A stretch of DNA of 64,000 bases from positions 87,337 through 151,336 of the forward strand of contig CAIQBO010000020.1 of assembly GCA_903870145.1 (NCBI GenBank), given 5' to 3'. This document shows, one piece after another, positions 10,114 to 20,099 of the stretch. This stretch comes from an uncultured Burkholderiales bacterium. GTDB taxonomy: Bacteria; Pseudomonadota; Gammaproteobacteria; Burkholderiales; Burkholderiaceae_C. Under the pieces are notes generated by a model, which saw only the letters and a list, made by a program, of their open reading frames with translations, was not told the DNA's origin and made no database searches. Position numbers and translations under genes: made by a program. The first letter of the stretch is position 1; each line of letters starts with the position of its first letter.

Positions 10114-10986
10114 ATGTTCGAGCCCAGCATTTTATTGGCCGCGGTCTTGAACGGCCTGACCACGGGCGCGGTCTATGCCTTGATCGCGCTGGGCCTGACC
10201 TTGATCTACGGGGTGCTGCACATCATCAACTTCGCCCATGGCGCGGCCTTGATGTTGGCACTGTATGGGGTTTATGGTTTGAAGGAGCATTGGGGCATTG
10301 ACCCCTATGCTGCCTTGCCCTTGATGGTGCCGGCCATGTTCGCTTTGGGCTATGCCATGCAGCGCGGCGTGATCAACCGGGCCAGCCACGGCAAAGATGA
10401 AAACATCTTGCTCGTCACATTGGGTTTGTCGATCGTGATGGAAAATTTAGCCTTGCTTTTCTTCAAATCAGACACGCGCAGCATCGAAACCGCCTACACC
10501 TTGAGCACCGTGGCTTTGGGGCCGGTGATGGTCTCGGCCCCAAAGTTGGTGGCCTTTGCGGGTGCCTTGGCGGTATCGGCCATTTTGATCCTCATCTTGC
10601 AGCGCACTGACCTGGGCCGCGCCATTCGCGCCGTGGCCAAAGAAAAACAAGGCGCGCGTTTGATGGGCATTGATGTGGCGCATGTCTACGCCATGAGTTA
10701 TGGCTTGGGCTTGGCTTGTTTAGGCGCTGCGGCCTGCTTTTTGTTGCCCACGTATTACGTCAACCCTTTGGTGGGCAACGGCTTTGTGCTGGTGGCCTTC
10801 ACGGTGGTGGTCTTGGGCGGCATGGGCAGTTTTGCAGGCGCATTGCTGGGCGGTTTGTTGATCGGTGTGGTGGAGTCTTTGGGCGGGTTGTTATTGGGTG
10901 AATCACTGGGTCAAGTCGGCATATTTGTGATCTTCATTGCAGTGCTGTTGTTCAGGCCGCAAGGCTTGTTTGGAGCGCGCGCATGA
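10114..10986 (+). CDS. livH: Liv-type ABC transporter permease (LivH)
   Basis: LNGLTTGAVYALIALGLTLIYGVLHIINFAHGA signature. Confidence 0.93.
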   Translation: MFEPSILLAAVLNGLTTGAVYALIALGLTLIYGVLHIINFAHGAALMLALYGVYGLKEHWGIDPYAALPLMVPAMFALGYAMQRGVINRASHGKDENILLVTLGLSIVMENLALLFFKSDTRSIETAYTLSTVALGPVMVSAPKLVAFAGALAVSAILILILQRTDLGRAIRAVAKEKQGARLMGIDVAHVYAMSYGLGLACLGAAACFLLPTYYVNPLVGNGFVLVAFTVVVLGGMGSFAGALLGGLLIGVVESLGGLLLGESLGQVGIFVIFIAVLLFRPQGLFGARA

Positions 10987-11954
10987 AAGACTTGCGCGCC
11001 ATTGCGCTGTTTGTGCTGTGTGTGGGGGCCGTGCCCTTGTTCTGGCAGTCCGGTGTGCTGCTTAACTTTGTGATGATGGCTTTGTACGCCTGTTTGTTGG
11101 CGCAGGCGTGGAATATTTTGGGCGGATTTGGCGGCCAGTTTTCTTTTGGCCACGCTTTGTTTTTTGGCACAGGCGCTTATGTGCAGGCGATCGCGCAACT
11201 GCAATGGGGTTTGAGCCCTTGGCTGGCCTTGCCCTTGGCCATGTTGGGGGCGGCCACTGTGGGCGCCTTGGTGGGTGCTTTGTCGTTTCGATATGGCTTG
11301 AAGGGTTCATACTTTGCGCTGGTCACATTGGCCTTTGCTGAAGTCTTTCGGATTGTTTCTTTGTCGGTGCCATTCACGGGTGCTGGGGTGGGCTTGATGT
11401 TGCCTTTGAAAGAGTCAGCTGAAAACATGCAATTTGGCACGCGCGCTGGATTTGTCTGGCTGATGCTGGGTTTGGTGAGCTTGGCTTTGTGCGTGACGGC
11501 ATATTTGCGCCACTCGCGTTTTGGGGCCTACTTGCAAGCTGTGCGTGACAACGAAGACGCAGCCCGTGCCATTGGGGTCAACCCACTGCGCGTTAAAACG
11601 CTCGCCACGGTTTTATCGGGCGGCTTGATGGGCGGCGCAGGTGCTTTTTATGTGCAGGTGTTTCAGTACATTGACCCTGGCATCGCTTTTGGCGCGCACA
11701 CCTCCGTGGAAGCTTTGGTGGGTGCGATTGTGGGCGGCATGGGCACTTTGTGGGGCCCAGTGCTAGGCGCATTGGCCTTGCACTTTTTGGCTGACTTGAC
11801 GCGCAATTTATTTGGGCAATTGCCGGGCATCAACATGGTCATCTATGGCACGGTGTTGGTCTTGATCGTGATGTTTTTACCGCGCGGCATCGCGGGCTTG
11901 GGCGTGCATGTGCTGGACGTTTACAAGCGCGTATCGCGCAATAAGGAGGGCTGA
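10983..11954 (+). CDS. livM: Liv-type ABC transporter permease (LivM)
   Basis: AQAWNILGGFGGQFSFGHALFFGTGAY; VRDNEDAARAIGVNPLRVK. Confidence 0.93.
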   Translation: MKDLRAIALFVLCVGAVPLFWQSGVLLNFVMMALYACLLAQAWNILGGFGGQFSFGHALFFGTGAYVQAIAQLQWGLSPWLALPLAMLGAATVGALVGALSFRYGLKGSYFALVTLAFAEVFRIVSLSVPFTGAGVGLMLPLKESAENMQFGTRAGFVWLMLGLVSLALCVTAYLRHSRFGAYLQAVRDNEDAARAIGVNPLRVKTLATVLSGGLMGGAGAFYVQVFQYIDPGIAFGAHTSVEALVGAIVGGMGTLWGPVLGALALHFLADLTRNLFGQLPGINMVIYGTVLVLIVMFLPRGIAGLGVHVLDVYKRVSRNKEG

Positions 11955-12745
11955 TGCGTCAAGCTCTTCAAACCATGAACCCGCTGCTGGAGGTGCAGTT
12001 GATCAGCCGTTCCTTTGGCGGTTTACGGGCGGTTCAAAATGTCAGTTTGCAAGTGAGCAAAGGCAGCTTGTCGGCGTTGATTGGCCCCAACGGCGCTGGC
12101 AAGACCACATTGTTTGCACTGCTGTCAGGATTTTTGCTGCCCGATCATGGCCGCGTTATTTTTGAAGGCCATGACATCACTGGGCAGGAGCCGCACCTCA
12201 ATGCCAAGCGCGGCATGACGCGCACCTTTCAAATCGTGCAACCCTTTGCGGCGCAAACTGTGCGAGAGAACATTGCCGTGGGCGCGCACTTGCACACAGC
12301 CCATCGCAAAGTGGCTTTGGAATGGGCTCAGGATGTTGCGCAGCGCGTCGGCTTGGCGCCGCAAATGGACAAATTGGCCAGCGATTTGACGGTGGCAGGG
12401 CGAAAGCGTTTGGAGTTGGCGCGTGCCTTGGCCACCCAACCCAAACTGCTTTTGCTGGACGAAGTATTGGCGGGCCTGAACCCGCAAGAAATCACCGAAA
12501 TGATCCCGGTGCTGCACTCGATTGTAGATTCAGGCGTGACAATTGTGATGATTGAGCATGTGATGCAAGCCGTCATGAGTTTGGCTGAGCACGTGTGGGT
12601 GCTGGCCCAAGGTCAACTGATTGCACAAGGCTCACCTTCCCAAGTCACCAGCCACCCGCAAGTCATTGAAGCTTATTTAGGGCATGGCACAGCCGCGCGC
12701 TTACGACAAGCGCAGGCCCCACTGACAGCGGAGCAAACGCTGTGA
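11954..12745 (+). CDS. livG: Liv-type ABC transporter ATP-binding protein (LivG)
   Basis: GPNGAGKTTLFALLSG Walker A, LLLDEVLAGLNPQE Walker B; start overlaps livM stop (TGATG) behind AAGGAGGG. Confidence 0.93.
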   Translation: MRQALQTMNPLLEVQLISRSFGGLRAVQNVSLQVSKGSLSALIGPNGAGKTTLFALLSGFLLPDHGRVIFEGHDITGQEPHLNAKRGMTRTFQIVQPFAAQTVRENIAVGAHLHTAHRKVALEWAQDVAQRVGLAPQMDKLASDLTVAGRKRLELARALATQPKLLLLDEVLAGLNPQEITEMIPVLHSIVDSGVTIVMIEHVMQAVMSLAEHVWVLAQGQLIAQGSPSQVTSHPQVIEAYLGHGTAARLRQAQAPLTAEQTL

Positions 12746-13452
12746 GCGCCTTGTTAGAGGTTCAAAATTTGAGCGCAGGTTATGGCGCAGTGCAAGTGCT
12801 GCGCGGCGTTGATCTGCATGTTCAAGCCGGCGAGTTGGTGGCTTTGCTGGGCAGCAATGGCGCTGGCAAAACCACTTTGAACGCGGTGCTCAGTGGTTTG
12901 TTGCCTGCCAGTGCTGGCACGGTCCGGTTTGATGGACAAGAATTCAAATGGCTGAGCCCGCGCAAAGTGGTGCAAGCTGGTTTGATTCACGTGCCTGAGG
13001 GCCGCAAAGTTTTCCCCAACTTGAGTGTGCATGAAAACCTTTGGCTCGGCGCATTTGCGCGAGCCCGCGAAAGGCGCACTGTGAATTTGGAAAAAATCTT
13101 TGAGATTTTTCCACGCTTGTTAGAACGCTCGCAGCAGTTGGCAGGCACTTTGAGCGGCGGCGAGCAGCAAATGCTGGCCATTGGGCGGGGCTTGATGGCA
13201 GAGCCGCGGTTGTTGATTTTGGACGAGCCCTCCTTGGGTTTATCGCCTTTGTTGGTGGATGAAATGTTCAGTTTGATCCGCCGATTGCGAGCTGACGGTT
13301 TGGCCATTTTGTTGGTTGAGCAAAACGTTGGCCAGTCGCTTGAGATTGCCGATCGTGCCTACGTCATGGAAAACGGCTTGATTCGCTTTACGGGCCTGCC
13401 CGCTGACCTGTTGGCCAGCGATACATTGCGTCAAGCCTATTTAGGAATGTGA
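12742..13452 (+). CDS. livF: Liv-type ABC transporter ATP-binding protein (LivF)
   Basis: GSNGAGKTTLNAVLSG, LSGGEQQMLAIGRGLM, LLILDEPSLGLSP. Confidence 0.94.
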   Translation: MSALLEVQNLSAGYGAVQVLRGVDLHVQAGELVALLGSNGAGKTTLNAVLSGLLPASAGTVRFDGQEFKWLSPRKVVQAGLIHVPEGRKVFPNLSVHENLWLGAFARARERRTVNLEKIFEIFPRLLERSQQLAGTLSGGEQQMLAIGRGLMAEPRLLILDEPSLGLSPLLVDEMFSLIRRLRADGLAILLVEQNVGQSLEIADRAYVMENGLIRFTGLPADLLASDTLRQAYLGM

Positions 13453-13459
13453 AATCTGC

Positions 13460-14488
13460 ATGCCAACCACCCGCCCTGCCCAAATCAATCCCAAGATGTT
13501 CAGAGATGGCTGGCAACGCCGCTTGCTGTGTATTTTTTCTTGCAGCGTGGGGCTGCTGCTGGCAGACGCGGTCCAAGCGCAAAACGCGACTTTTGTGACC
13601 AGCGCTATGCCTGTACGTATCTTGGTTGGTGCACCAGCAGGGGGTACCACAGACACCATGGCGCGCAGTTTGGCGCAAGCTTTAGGCACGCAGTTGGGCC
13701 GCACGGTGGTGGTCGAAAACAAACCGGGGGCAGGGGGCAATGTGGCCGCTGAAATGGTGGCCCGAGCCGTGCCCGATGGCAACACCTTGCTGATGAGTTT
13801 CACCAGTCACGCCATCAACGCATCGCTTTATCCCAGTTTGCCTTTCGATCCTATCAAGGACTTCACACCGTTGACCATGGTCTCGAGTTCTCCCTCGATC
13901 TTGGTTGCGCACCCTTCATTGCCTGTGAAAAATGTGGCAGACCTGATTCGGTTGGCCAAAGAAAAACCGGGGCAGTTGAATTTTGCGATTGGTGCACTGG
14001 GCTCTTCGCTGCATTTGGCGGGCGACTCTTTCAAAATGAAATCGGGGTTGTTCATTGTGAACATTCCCTACCGCGGCACAGCCCCAGCGGTGCAAGATGT
14101 TTTGGCCGGTCAAGTTGAGTTGATGTTTGCTGCGGTTGGCAATGCGCAAGCGCACATCAAAGCGGGCAAGTTGCGAGCTTTGGGTGTCACCAGCCCTCAA
14201 CGATTGCCGGCATTCCCAGAAGTGCAAGCCATTGGAGAGACCTTGCCCGGCTATGAATCGAGTGCCTGGTTTGGTTTGTTTGCGCCTGGGCGCATGGCCC
14301 CCGAATTGGCCAGGCGCCTCAGCGATGCGGCCAGAGTGGCGATTCAAAGTCCCGAGGTCAAGCGCCGTATTGAGATGGAAGGGGCTGTGCCTGCCGGCAA
14401 CAGCCCCCAAGAGTTTGCCAAATTTGTGGAAGTTGAAATCGCACGCTGGCGCAGCGTGGTGCAGTACTCGGGAGCCAAACCAGAATGA
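13460..14488 (+). CDS. Bug/TctC-family tripartite tricarboxylate-type substrate-binding protein
   Basis: VRILVGAPAGGTTDTMARSLAQALGTQLGRTVVVENKPGAGGNVAAEMVARAVPDGNTLLM is diagnostic for the Bug family. Confidence 0.93.
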   Translation: MPTTRPAQINPKMFRDGWQRRLLCIFSCSVGLLLADAVQAQNATFVTSAMPVRILVGAPAGGTTDTMARSLAQALGTQLGRTVVVENKPGAGGNVAAEMVARAVPDGNTLLMSFTSHAINASLYPSLPFDPIKDFTPLTMVSSSPSILVAHPSLPVKNVADLIRLAKEKPGQLNFAIGALGSSLHLAGDSFKMKSGLFIVNIPYRGTAPAVQDVLAGQVELMFAAVGNAQAHIKAGKLRALGVTSPQRLPAFPEVQAIGETLPGYESSAWFGLFAPGRMAPELARRLSDAARVAIQSPEVKRRIEMEGAVPAGNSPQEFAKFVEVEIARWRSVVQYSGAKPE

Positions 14489-15765
14489 GCAGGCACACCG
14501 GCCAAACTTTGGCCCAAAAATTGATTGCTCGTGCGTCAGGACAAGCACGCGTTGCGGTGGGTGAAGTTGTCACATGCAAAGTCGACTTGGCCATGTTTCA
14601 CGACTCCTCTGGCCCCCGCCGATTGCAGCCCATGCTGCAAGAGTTGGGGGCGCAAATTTGGGACACTTCCAAAGTTGTATTGGTGCTGGACCACTATGTG
14701 CCTGCGCAAGATGCAGACGCCCGAAAAATCATTCAAATCACGCGTGATGTGGCCAAGCAATGGCGTTTGCCCCATGTGATTGATTCAGAGGGGATTTGCC
14801 ACGTGGTCTTGCCCGAGCGTGGTCATCTCAAGCCCGGGTTTTTTGGCGTGGGGGGTGACTCTCATTCACCCACCGGCGGGGCGTTTGGCTGTTACATGTT
14901 TGGCATTGGTGCCACCGAAATGTTGGGCGTGATGGTGACGGGAGAAATTTGGGTCCAAGTGCCGCGCACCCTGCGCATGCAATGGCAGGGGGCCTTGCAA
15001 AAAGGTGTGTGCGCCAAAGACATGATGCTTCACATGTTGGCTCGCTTTGGCATGAACGGGGGTGCCTACCAAGCGGTTGAATTTGCAGGCTCAACCGTGC
15101 GCGCCATGAGCATGCAAGAGCGCATGACGCTGTCCAATATGAGCGCTGAGATGGGGGCGCAAGTTGGCCTGATAGCAGCCGACGCCACCACCACCGATTA
15201 CCTGACATCGGTGGGTGTCCAGGCACATGAAATGCCACTTGAAAATCAATTTCAAACGGAAGAAAACGCAGACTTTGAAAGCTTTGACTTTGACGCTGCC
15301 AGCTTGAGCCCCCAGGTGGCAGCGCCGCACAGCCCAGCGAACACGAAACAAGTTTCTGAGTTTTCAGAAGTGCGCCCCAGCATTGCCTACATCGGTGCCT
15401 GCACAGGTGCCAAGTTGGTCGATTTGCAAGCTGCCGCACAGGTTCTTCAAGGCCGCAAGGTGGACCCCAGTGTGCGCTTGTTGGTGGCGCCAGCCAGCGC
15501 CCGTGACCAAGCCCAGGCCACGCGTGAAGGGGTTATGCAAATTTTGACTGATGCGGGCGCTACGATCTTGCCCAACAGTTGCGGTGCTTGTGCTGGGTAT
15601 GGCGCGACATTTGAAGAGGGGGCCACCGTGATTTCCAGCACAGCGCGCAACTTTCAAGGCCGCATGGGCCCAGCCAGCGTGCAAGTGTATTTGGCCTCTC
15701 CATGGACCGTTGCGGCCAGCGCATTGCGCGGGCGCATCACAGATGTGCGCGAGGTATTGGAATGA
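14485..15765 (+). CDS. Aconitase/isopropylmalate dehydratase-family large subunit (DmdA/LeuC-like hydro-lyase)
   Basis: GGDSHSPTGGAFGCYMFGIGATEM; [4Fe-4S] Cys in GACTGAK and PNSCGACAGYG. Confidence 0.88.
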   Translation: MSRHTGQTLAQKLIARASGQARVAVGEVVTCKVDLAMFHDSSGPRRLQPMLQELGAQIWDTSKVVLVLDHYVPAQDADARKIIQITRDVAKQWRLPHVIDSEGICHVVLPERGHLKPGFFGVGGDSHSPTGGAFGCYMFGIGATEMLGVMVTGEIWVQVPRTLRMQWQGALQKGVCAKDMMLHMLARFGMNGGAYQAVEFAGSTVRAMSMQERMTLSNMSAEMGAQVGLIAADATTTDYLTSVGVQAHEMPLENQFQTEENADFESFDFDAASLSPQVAAPHSPANTKQVSEFSEVRPSIAYIGACTGAKLVDLQAAAQVLQGRKVDPSVRLLVAPASARDQAQATREGVMQILTDAGATILPNSCGACAGYGATFEEGATVISSTARNFQGRMGPASVQVYLASPWTVAASALRGRITDVREVLE

Positions 15766-16292
15766 ACACGCAAGCGATTCTGTCGCAAGATCTGACATGG
15801 CGAAAAGTATGGCGCGTGGGCGCCAATGTAGACACCGATGCTTTGGCGCCCGGCGCTTACATGAAGCATGGCCTAGAGGTCATTGCCCTGCATTGTTTGG
15901 AGGCCTTGCGACCTGACTTTGCAAAAGGTGTGCAAGCTGGCGATGTGTTGGTGGCAGGACCTGATTTTGGCATCGGCTCTTCGCGGGAACAAGCTGCCGG
16001 CGTACTCAAGCATTTGGGCATTGCAGCGGTGATTGCACCTTCTTACAGCGGCTTGTTTTTCAGGAATTCTTTCAACTTGGGCCTGCTCCTTTTAACTTGT
16101 GAAGAAGCTGAAATTTTGCAAGAAAATGAACACGTTCAATGCTGGAAAAACCATGCCACACAGGCCCTGGTGCTCAAGGATGGTAGGCGTTTGGCCTGTG
16201 CGGACGTCCCCCCTTTTCTGAGTGACATGGTGCAAGCTGGGGGTTTGGTGAATTTACTCAAACAAAGAAAGCAAGGAACAAGTCATGCGTGA
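15762..16292 (+). CDS. Aconitase/isopropylmalate dehydratase-family small subunit (DmdB/LeuD-like)
   Basis: AGPDFGIGSSREQAAGVLKHLGIAAVIAPSYSGLFFRNSFNLGLL; ATG at 15762 overlaps the large-subunit stop. Confidence 0.88.
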   Translation: MNTQAILSQDLTWRKVWRVGANVDTDALAPGAYMKHGLEVIALHCLEALRPDFAKGVQAGDVLVAGPDFGIGSSREQAAGVLKHLGIAAVIAPSYSGLFFRNSFNLGLLLLTCEEAEILQENEHVQCWKNHATQALVLKDGRRLACADVPPFLSDMVQAGGLVNLLKQRKQGTSHA

Positions 16293-18018
16293 ATCTGCGC
16301 ACATCCAAAATTCAACGCCGAATCCAAGGCCCGTGGCCCAGGCCGCATTGGACCCGGTCACCTTGGCTGTTTTGAAAGGCCGCTTAGAACAAGTGGCCGA
16401 TGAAATGGACGCCACGCTTTACAGAAGTGCGTTCAACCCCATCATTGCTGAGGCGCATGACGCATGCCACGGTTTGTACGATGCCATCAGCGGCGATACC
16501 TTGGTGCAAGGCAAGTCGGGCTTGCCCGTCTTTGTGGGTGCCATGGCTTTTGCCGTGCGCGCAGCAGCACGCGTGGCCACCACACGGGGGGGCATGCAAG
16601 ACGGTGATATTTGGTTGTTCAACGACCCTTACGAAGGTGGCACGCACGCCAATGATTTCAAATTGGTGCGACCCTTTTTTCGGCAAGGCCAATTGTTTTG
16701 TTATTTGGCATCGGCTGCGCATTGGCATGATGTCGGCGGTGCAGTGCCTGGCAATTACAACCCTGCAGCCACCGAGTGCTGGCAAGAGGCGGTGCAAATT
16801 CCGCCCGTGCGCATCTTGCGCGCAGGTCTGTTGGACGAAGATGTCTTGGCCATACTGCGCGCCAACACACGCTTGCCAGACAGCTTGTGGGGCGACTTGA
16901 ACGGTCAACTCGCCGCGCTGGAGTTGGGCGCACGCCGTTTGGATGGCTTGCTCGACGAATATGGAGACGCCGTGGTGGGCCAGGCCATGAGCGAATTGCG
17001 CCTGCGCGCTGTGCGCTTGATGCGCTCACACATCGGCCAGCTGCCCGATGGGCGTTACAGCTTTGAGGACATGCTTGACAACGATGGTGTGGTCGATCGG
17101 CCTTTATCCATAGCCCTGGACATGACGGTTGCGGGGGACCGTTTGACCTTGGATTTTTCTCGCAGTTCGCCCCAGTGCGCTGGGCCCGTGAACATTTCAA
17201 AAGCCACTGCGGTGGCTGCCTGTTACGTGGCCTTAAAGCATGTGTTTCCTGACGTGCCGGCCAACGCAGGTGTCTTGGATGCGGTGGACTTTGTGATTCC
17301 AGATGGGCTCGTGATCAGTGCTGCCAGGCCGCGCCCTGTGGGCGGTTACACAGAAACCATTTTGCGCATGATCGATGTGATCTTCAGCGCCACCGCCTTG
17401 GCCGACCCCAAACGGGCTGTGGCCCATGCCTATGGCACCATCAACGCCTTGTCGATTGCGGGGCACCGAAGCGATGCCAAGCGCCAAGGCCAGCGCTGGG
17501 TCATGTTCAGCTTTTTTGGTGGCGGGCACGGCGGCCACAGCGATGACGATGGCCTCTCGCACAGCAATGCTCCGATTTCAACAGCCACCATTCCACCCTT
17601 GGAAATTTTGGAAGCAGCCTATCCCGTTCGCTTCACGCAGTGGGCCTTGCGCCCTGACTCGGGCGGTGATGGTTTGCACCGAGGCGGCTTGGGCGCAATT
17701 TATGAAATTGAATTGCTCGAAGAGTCCGCAGAAGCCTTTATTTTTGGTGAACGCGGCAAGGCCTCGCCCAAAGGCATTGCGGGTGGAGATCAAGCCTTGC
17801 CCAATGTTTTCGAATATGAAAACGAGGGTGTGTGGAAAACACCGCCGATGGTCTCCAAGATGCTGGGCATTCATTTGAAAAAAGGAGAGCGTGTGCGATT
17901 GCAAACACCAGGCGGGGGCGGTTGGGGCCCTGCCTCCCAGCGCAGCGCACAAGCGCGTGCCCAAGATGTGCAGCAAGGCTACGTGAGTGCTGACAAAAAC
18001 CAAAAGGCAAAAGCATGA
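16285..18018 (+). CDS. hyuB: Hydantoinase B/oxoprolinase family protein (HyuB)
   Basis: DPVTLAVLKGRLEQVADEMDATLYRSAFNPIIAEAHDACHGLYD; LRPDSGGDGLHRGGLGAIYEIELL; C-terminal TPGGGGWG. Confidence 0.93.
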   Translation: MRESAHIQNSTPNPRPVAQAALDPVTLAVLKGRLEQVADEMDATLYRSAFNPIIAEAHDACHGLYDAISGDTLVQGKSGLPVFVGAMAFAVRAAARVATTRGGMQDGDIWLFNDPYEGGTHANDFKLVRPFFRQGQLFCYLASAAHWHDVGGAVPGNYNPAATECWQEAVQIPPVRILRAGLLDEDVLAILRANTRLPDSLWGDLNGQLAALELGARRLDGLLDEYGDAVVGQAMSELRLRAVRLMRSHIGQLPDGRYSFEDMLDNDGVVDRPLSIALDMTVAGDRLTLDFSRSSPQCAGPVNISKATAVAACYVALKHVFPDVPANAGVLDAVDFVIPDGLVISAARPRPVGGYTETILRMIDVIFSATALADPKRAVAHAYGTINALSIAGHRSDAKRQGQRWVMFSFFGGGHGGHSDDDGLSHSNAPISTATIPPLEILEAAYPVRFTQWALRPDSGGDGLHRGGLGAIYEIELLEESAEAFIFGERGKASPKGIAGGDQALPNVFEYENEGVWKTPPMVSKMLGIHLKKGERVRLQTPGGGGWGPASQRSAQARAQDVQQGYVSADKNQKAKA

Positions 18019-20099
18019 ACGCGCAGCAGCCTGGTTCAAAGCAAAACCCGACCCCGCATTGGGTGGTGGGCGTGGACGTGGGGGGCACTTTCACCGATCT
18101 GTTTGTGCTCGATGAAATCGCTGGGACTGCACGCATTGTCAAAGTGCCTTCGACCCGGGGTGAGGAATCACGCGGTTTCATGAATGGCATCCATCAAGTC
18201 ACGCAAGGCGCCTCGGCCGCGGCGGTGGCTACCATCGTGCATGGCACCACGGTGGGCACCAATGCGTTGCTCGAGCGCAAGGTGGCACGCACCGGCATCA
18301 TCACCACGCGCGGCTTTCGCGATGTGCTGGAAATGCGCCGCCGCGATCGCCCTCAGACCTGGGGTCTGCGCGGCAGTTTCACGCCCATCGTGCCGCGCCA
18401 GTTGCGCTTGGAAGTTGACGAGCGCGTGCTGGCCGATGGTCAAGTGCATACACCGGTGGACTTAGAACAAGTCAAACAACAGACTCAAGCCTTGTTGGAC
18501 GCAGGTTGCGAGGCGGTTTGCGTTTTCTTCATCAACGCCTACGCCAACGCCAGCAACGAGCAAGCCGCAGTGGCTGCTGTACGCGCCTTGTGGCCCAATC
18601 CGCATGTGACTGCGGCCAGCGAAGTGTTGCCAGAAATTCGCGAGTTTGAACGCTGCTCCACAGCCACTTTGAATGCGGCTTTGCAGCCCGTGGTGGGCAG
18701 TTATTTGGCGCGCCTGGAAAACGATTTGCGCGAACAAGGTTTTGCCGGTGAATTGCTGATTGTGCAAAGCAACGGCGGCGTGATGTCACGGCAAACCGCT
18801 TGCGATGTGCCAGTGCGCACTGCCTTGTCTGGGCCGGCTGCAGGCGTCATGGCATGCGCTGCCATTGCGCGCGCTGCGGGCTTTCCCAATGTCATCACCG
18901 GTGACATTGGCGGCACCTCGTTTGATGTGTCCTTGGTGGCCAACGGGCAAGCTGCGCTGGCCGCGCAAACGTCGATTGAATTTGGTTTGGTGGTGCGCTC
19001 GCCCATGATCCAAATTGAAACCATTGGCGCTGGGGGCGGCTCGATCGCTTTGGTCGATGCCAGTGGCATGTTGCAAGTGGGGCCGGAGTCGGCTGGCAGT
19101 GTGCCCGGCCCGGCGTGTTATGCGCGCGGGAACACACGCCCCACCGTGACCGATGCCAATGTGCTGCTTGGCCGTATTGCAGCAGACCGCCCTTTGGGGG
19201 GTGGCTTGTTGCAAGCCATGGATGCAGCCTTGTCTGAGCAGGCTATACAAAGCCATATTGGCCAAGCACTGGGCCTTGAAACTTTGGCAGCAGCTGAAGC
19301 TATATTGACGGTGGCCAATGCCAAAATGGCAGGTGCTGTGCGCGTGGTCTCGATTGAAAAAGGGCACGACCCTCGCCAATTTGCCTACATGCCTTTTGGC
19401 GGTGGCGGAGGCTTGCATGTGTGCGCCATGATGCGCGAGGTCGGTGTGGCCACGGGCATCGTGCCGCGTTATCCGGGCGTGACATCGGCCTTGGGTTGTG
19501 TCATGGCTGACATGCGCCACGATGCGGTTCAAACCCTGAATCAAGCACTGCCTGATGTCAACTTCATCAATGTGCTCCAGCGCATTGACATCTTGTCTGA
19601 GGCTTGTCAAAAGCGCTTGGACTCGGCCGGTGTGCGTTTTATTGCCGTTGATGAAGTCATTGCGATGGACATGCTGTTCACAGGCCAAACCCACACCTTG
19701 CAAGTCACCGTGCAGCGTGAGCAATTGAGCCTAGAGGGTTTGGGCTTGGCCTTTAGCGCTGCCTATCAAGCCGCCTTTGGCCGTGTGCTCGAAGGCCCAG
19801 TCATTCGCTTGATGAATTTGCGGTATGCGCGAATTGGCCGCAGGCCCAAATTTGATTTGTCCTTGCTCGCGCCAAAGGGCCCCGGCAGCAGCAAGCCCTT
19901 GGGGTCGCAGCGCGTCTACCACCAAGGCAGGTGGTGGGATGCTGTGCGTTATGCGCGTCTGGATTTGCCTGTCGGCGCGCACATTCAAGGCCCGGCGATC
20001 TTGGAGCAGGCCGATACCACGGTGTGGTTAGAGCCAGGCTTTCAAGCCCGCGTGGATGAATTAGGAAATTTATTGGTGAGCTTGGATCCTTCTCTTTGA
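18015..20099 (+). CDS. hyuA: Hydantoinase A/oxoprolinase family protein (HyuA)
   Basis: VGVDVGGTFTDLFVLDE; VHGTTVGTNALLERKVARTGIITTRGFRDVLEMRRRDR; GDIGGTSFDVSLV. Confidence 0.94.
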   Translation: MNAQQPGSKQNPTPHWVVGVDVGGTFTDLFVLDEIAGTARIVKVPSTRGEESRGFMNGIHQVTQGASAAAVATIVHGTTVGTNALLERKVARTGIITTRGFRDVLEMRRRDRPQTWGLRGSFTPIVPRQLRLEVDERVLADGQVHTPVDLEQVKQQTQALLDAGCEAVCVFFINAYANASNEQAAVAAVRALWPNPHVTAASEVLPEIREFERCSTATLNAALQPVVGSYLARLENDLREQGFAGELLIVQSNGGVMSRQTACDVPVRTALSGPAAGVMACAAIARAAGFPNVITGDIGGTSFDVSLVANGQAALAAQTSIEFGLVVRSPMIQIETIGAGGGSIALVDASGMLQVGPESAGSVPGPACYARGNTRPTVTDANVLLGRIAADRPLGGGLLQAMDAALSEQAIQSHIGQALGLETLAAAEAILTVANAKMAGAVRVVSIEKGHDPRQFAYMPFGGGGGLHVCAMMREVGVATGIVPRYPGVTSALGCVMADMRHDAVQTLNQALPDVNFINVLQRIDILSEACQKRLDSAGVRFIAVDEVIAMDMLFTGQTHTLQVTVQREQLSLEGLGLAFSAAYQAAFGRVLEGPVIRLMNLRYARIGRRPKFDLSLLAPKGPGSSKPLGSQRVYHQGRWWDAVRYARLDLPVGAHIQGPAILEQADTTVWLEPGFQARVDELGNLLVSLDPSL

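Noticed and set aside
14485-16292. Calling the hydratase pair leuC/leuD of leucine biosynthesis
   Set aside because: Catabolic operon context without leuA/leuB; only superfamily-level assignment is supported.
18786-19724. 312-aa minus-strand ORF
   Set aside because: Antisense shadow of hyuA; composition His/Gln-rich without domain motifs.
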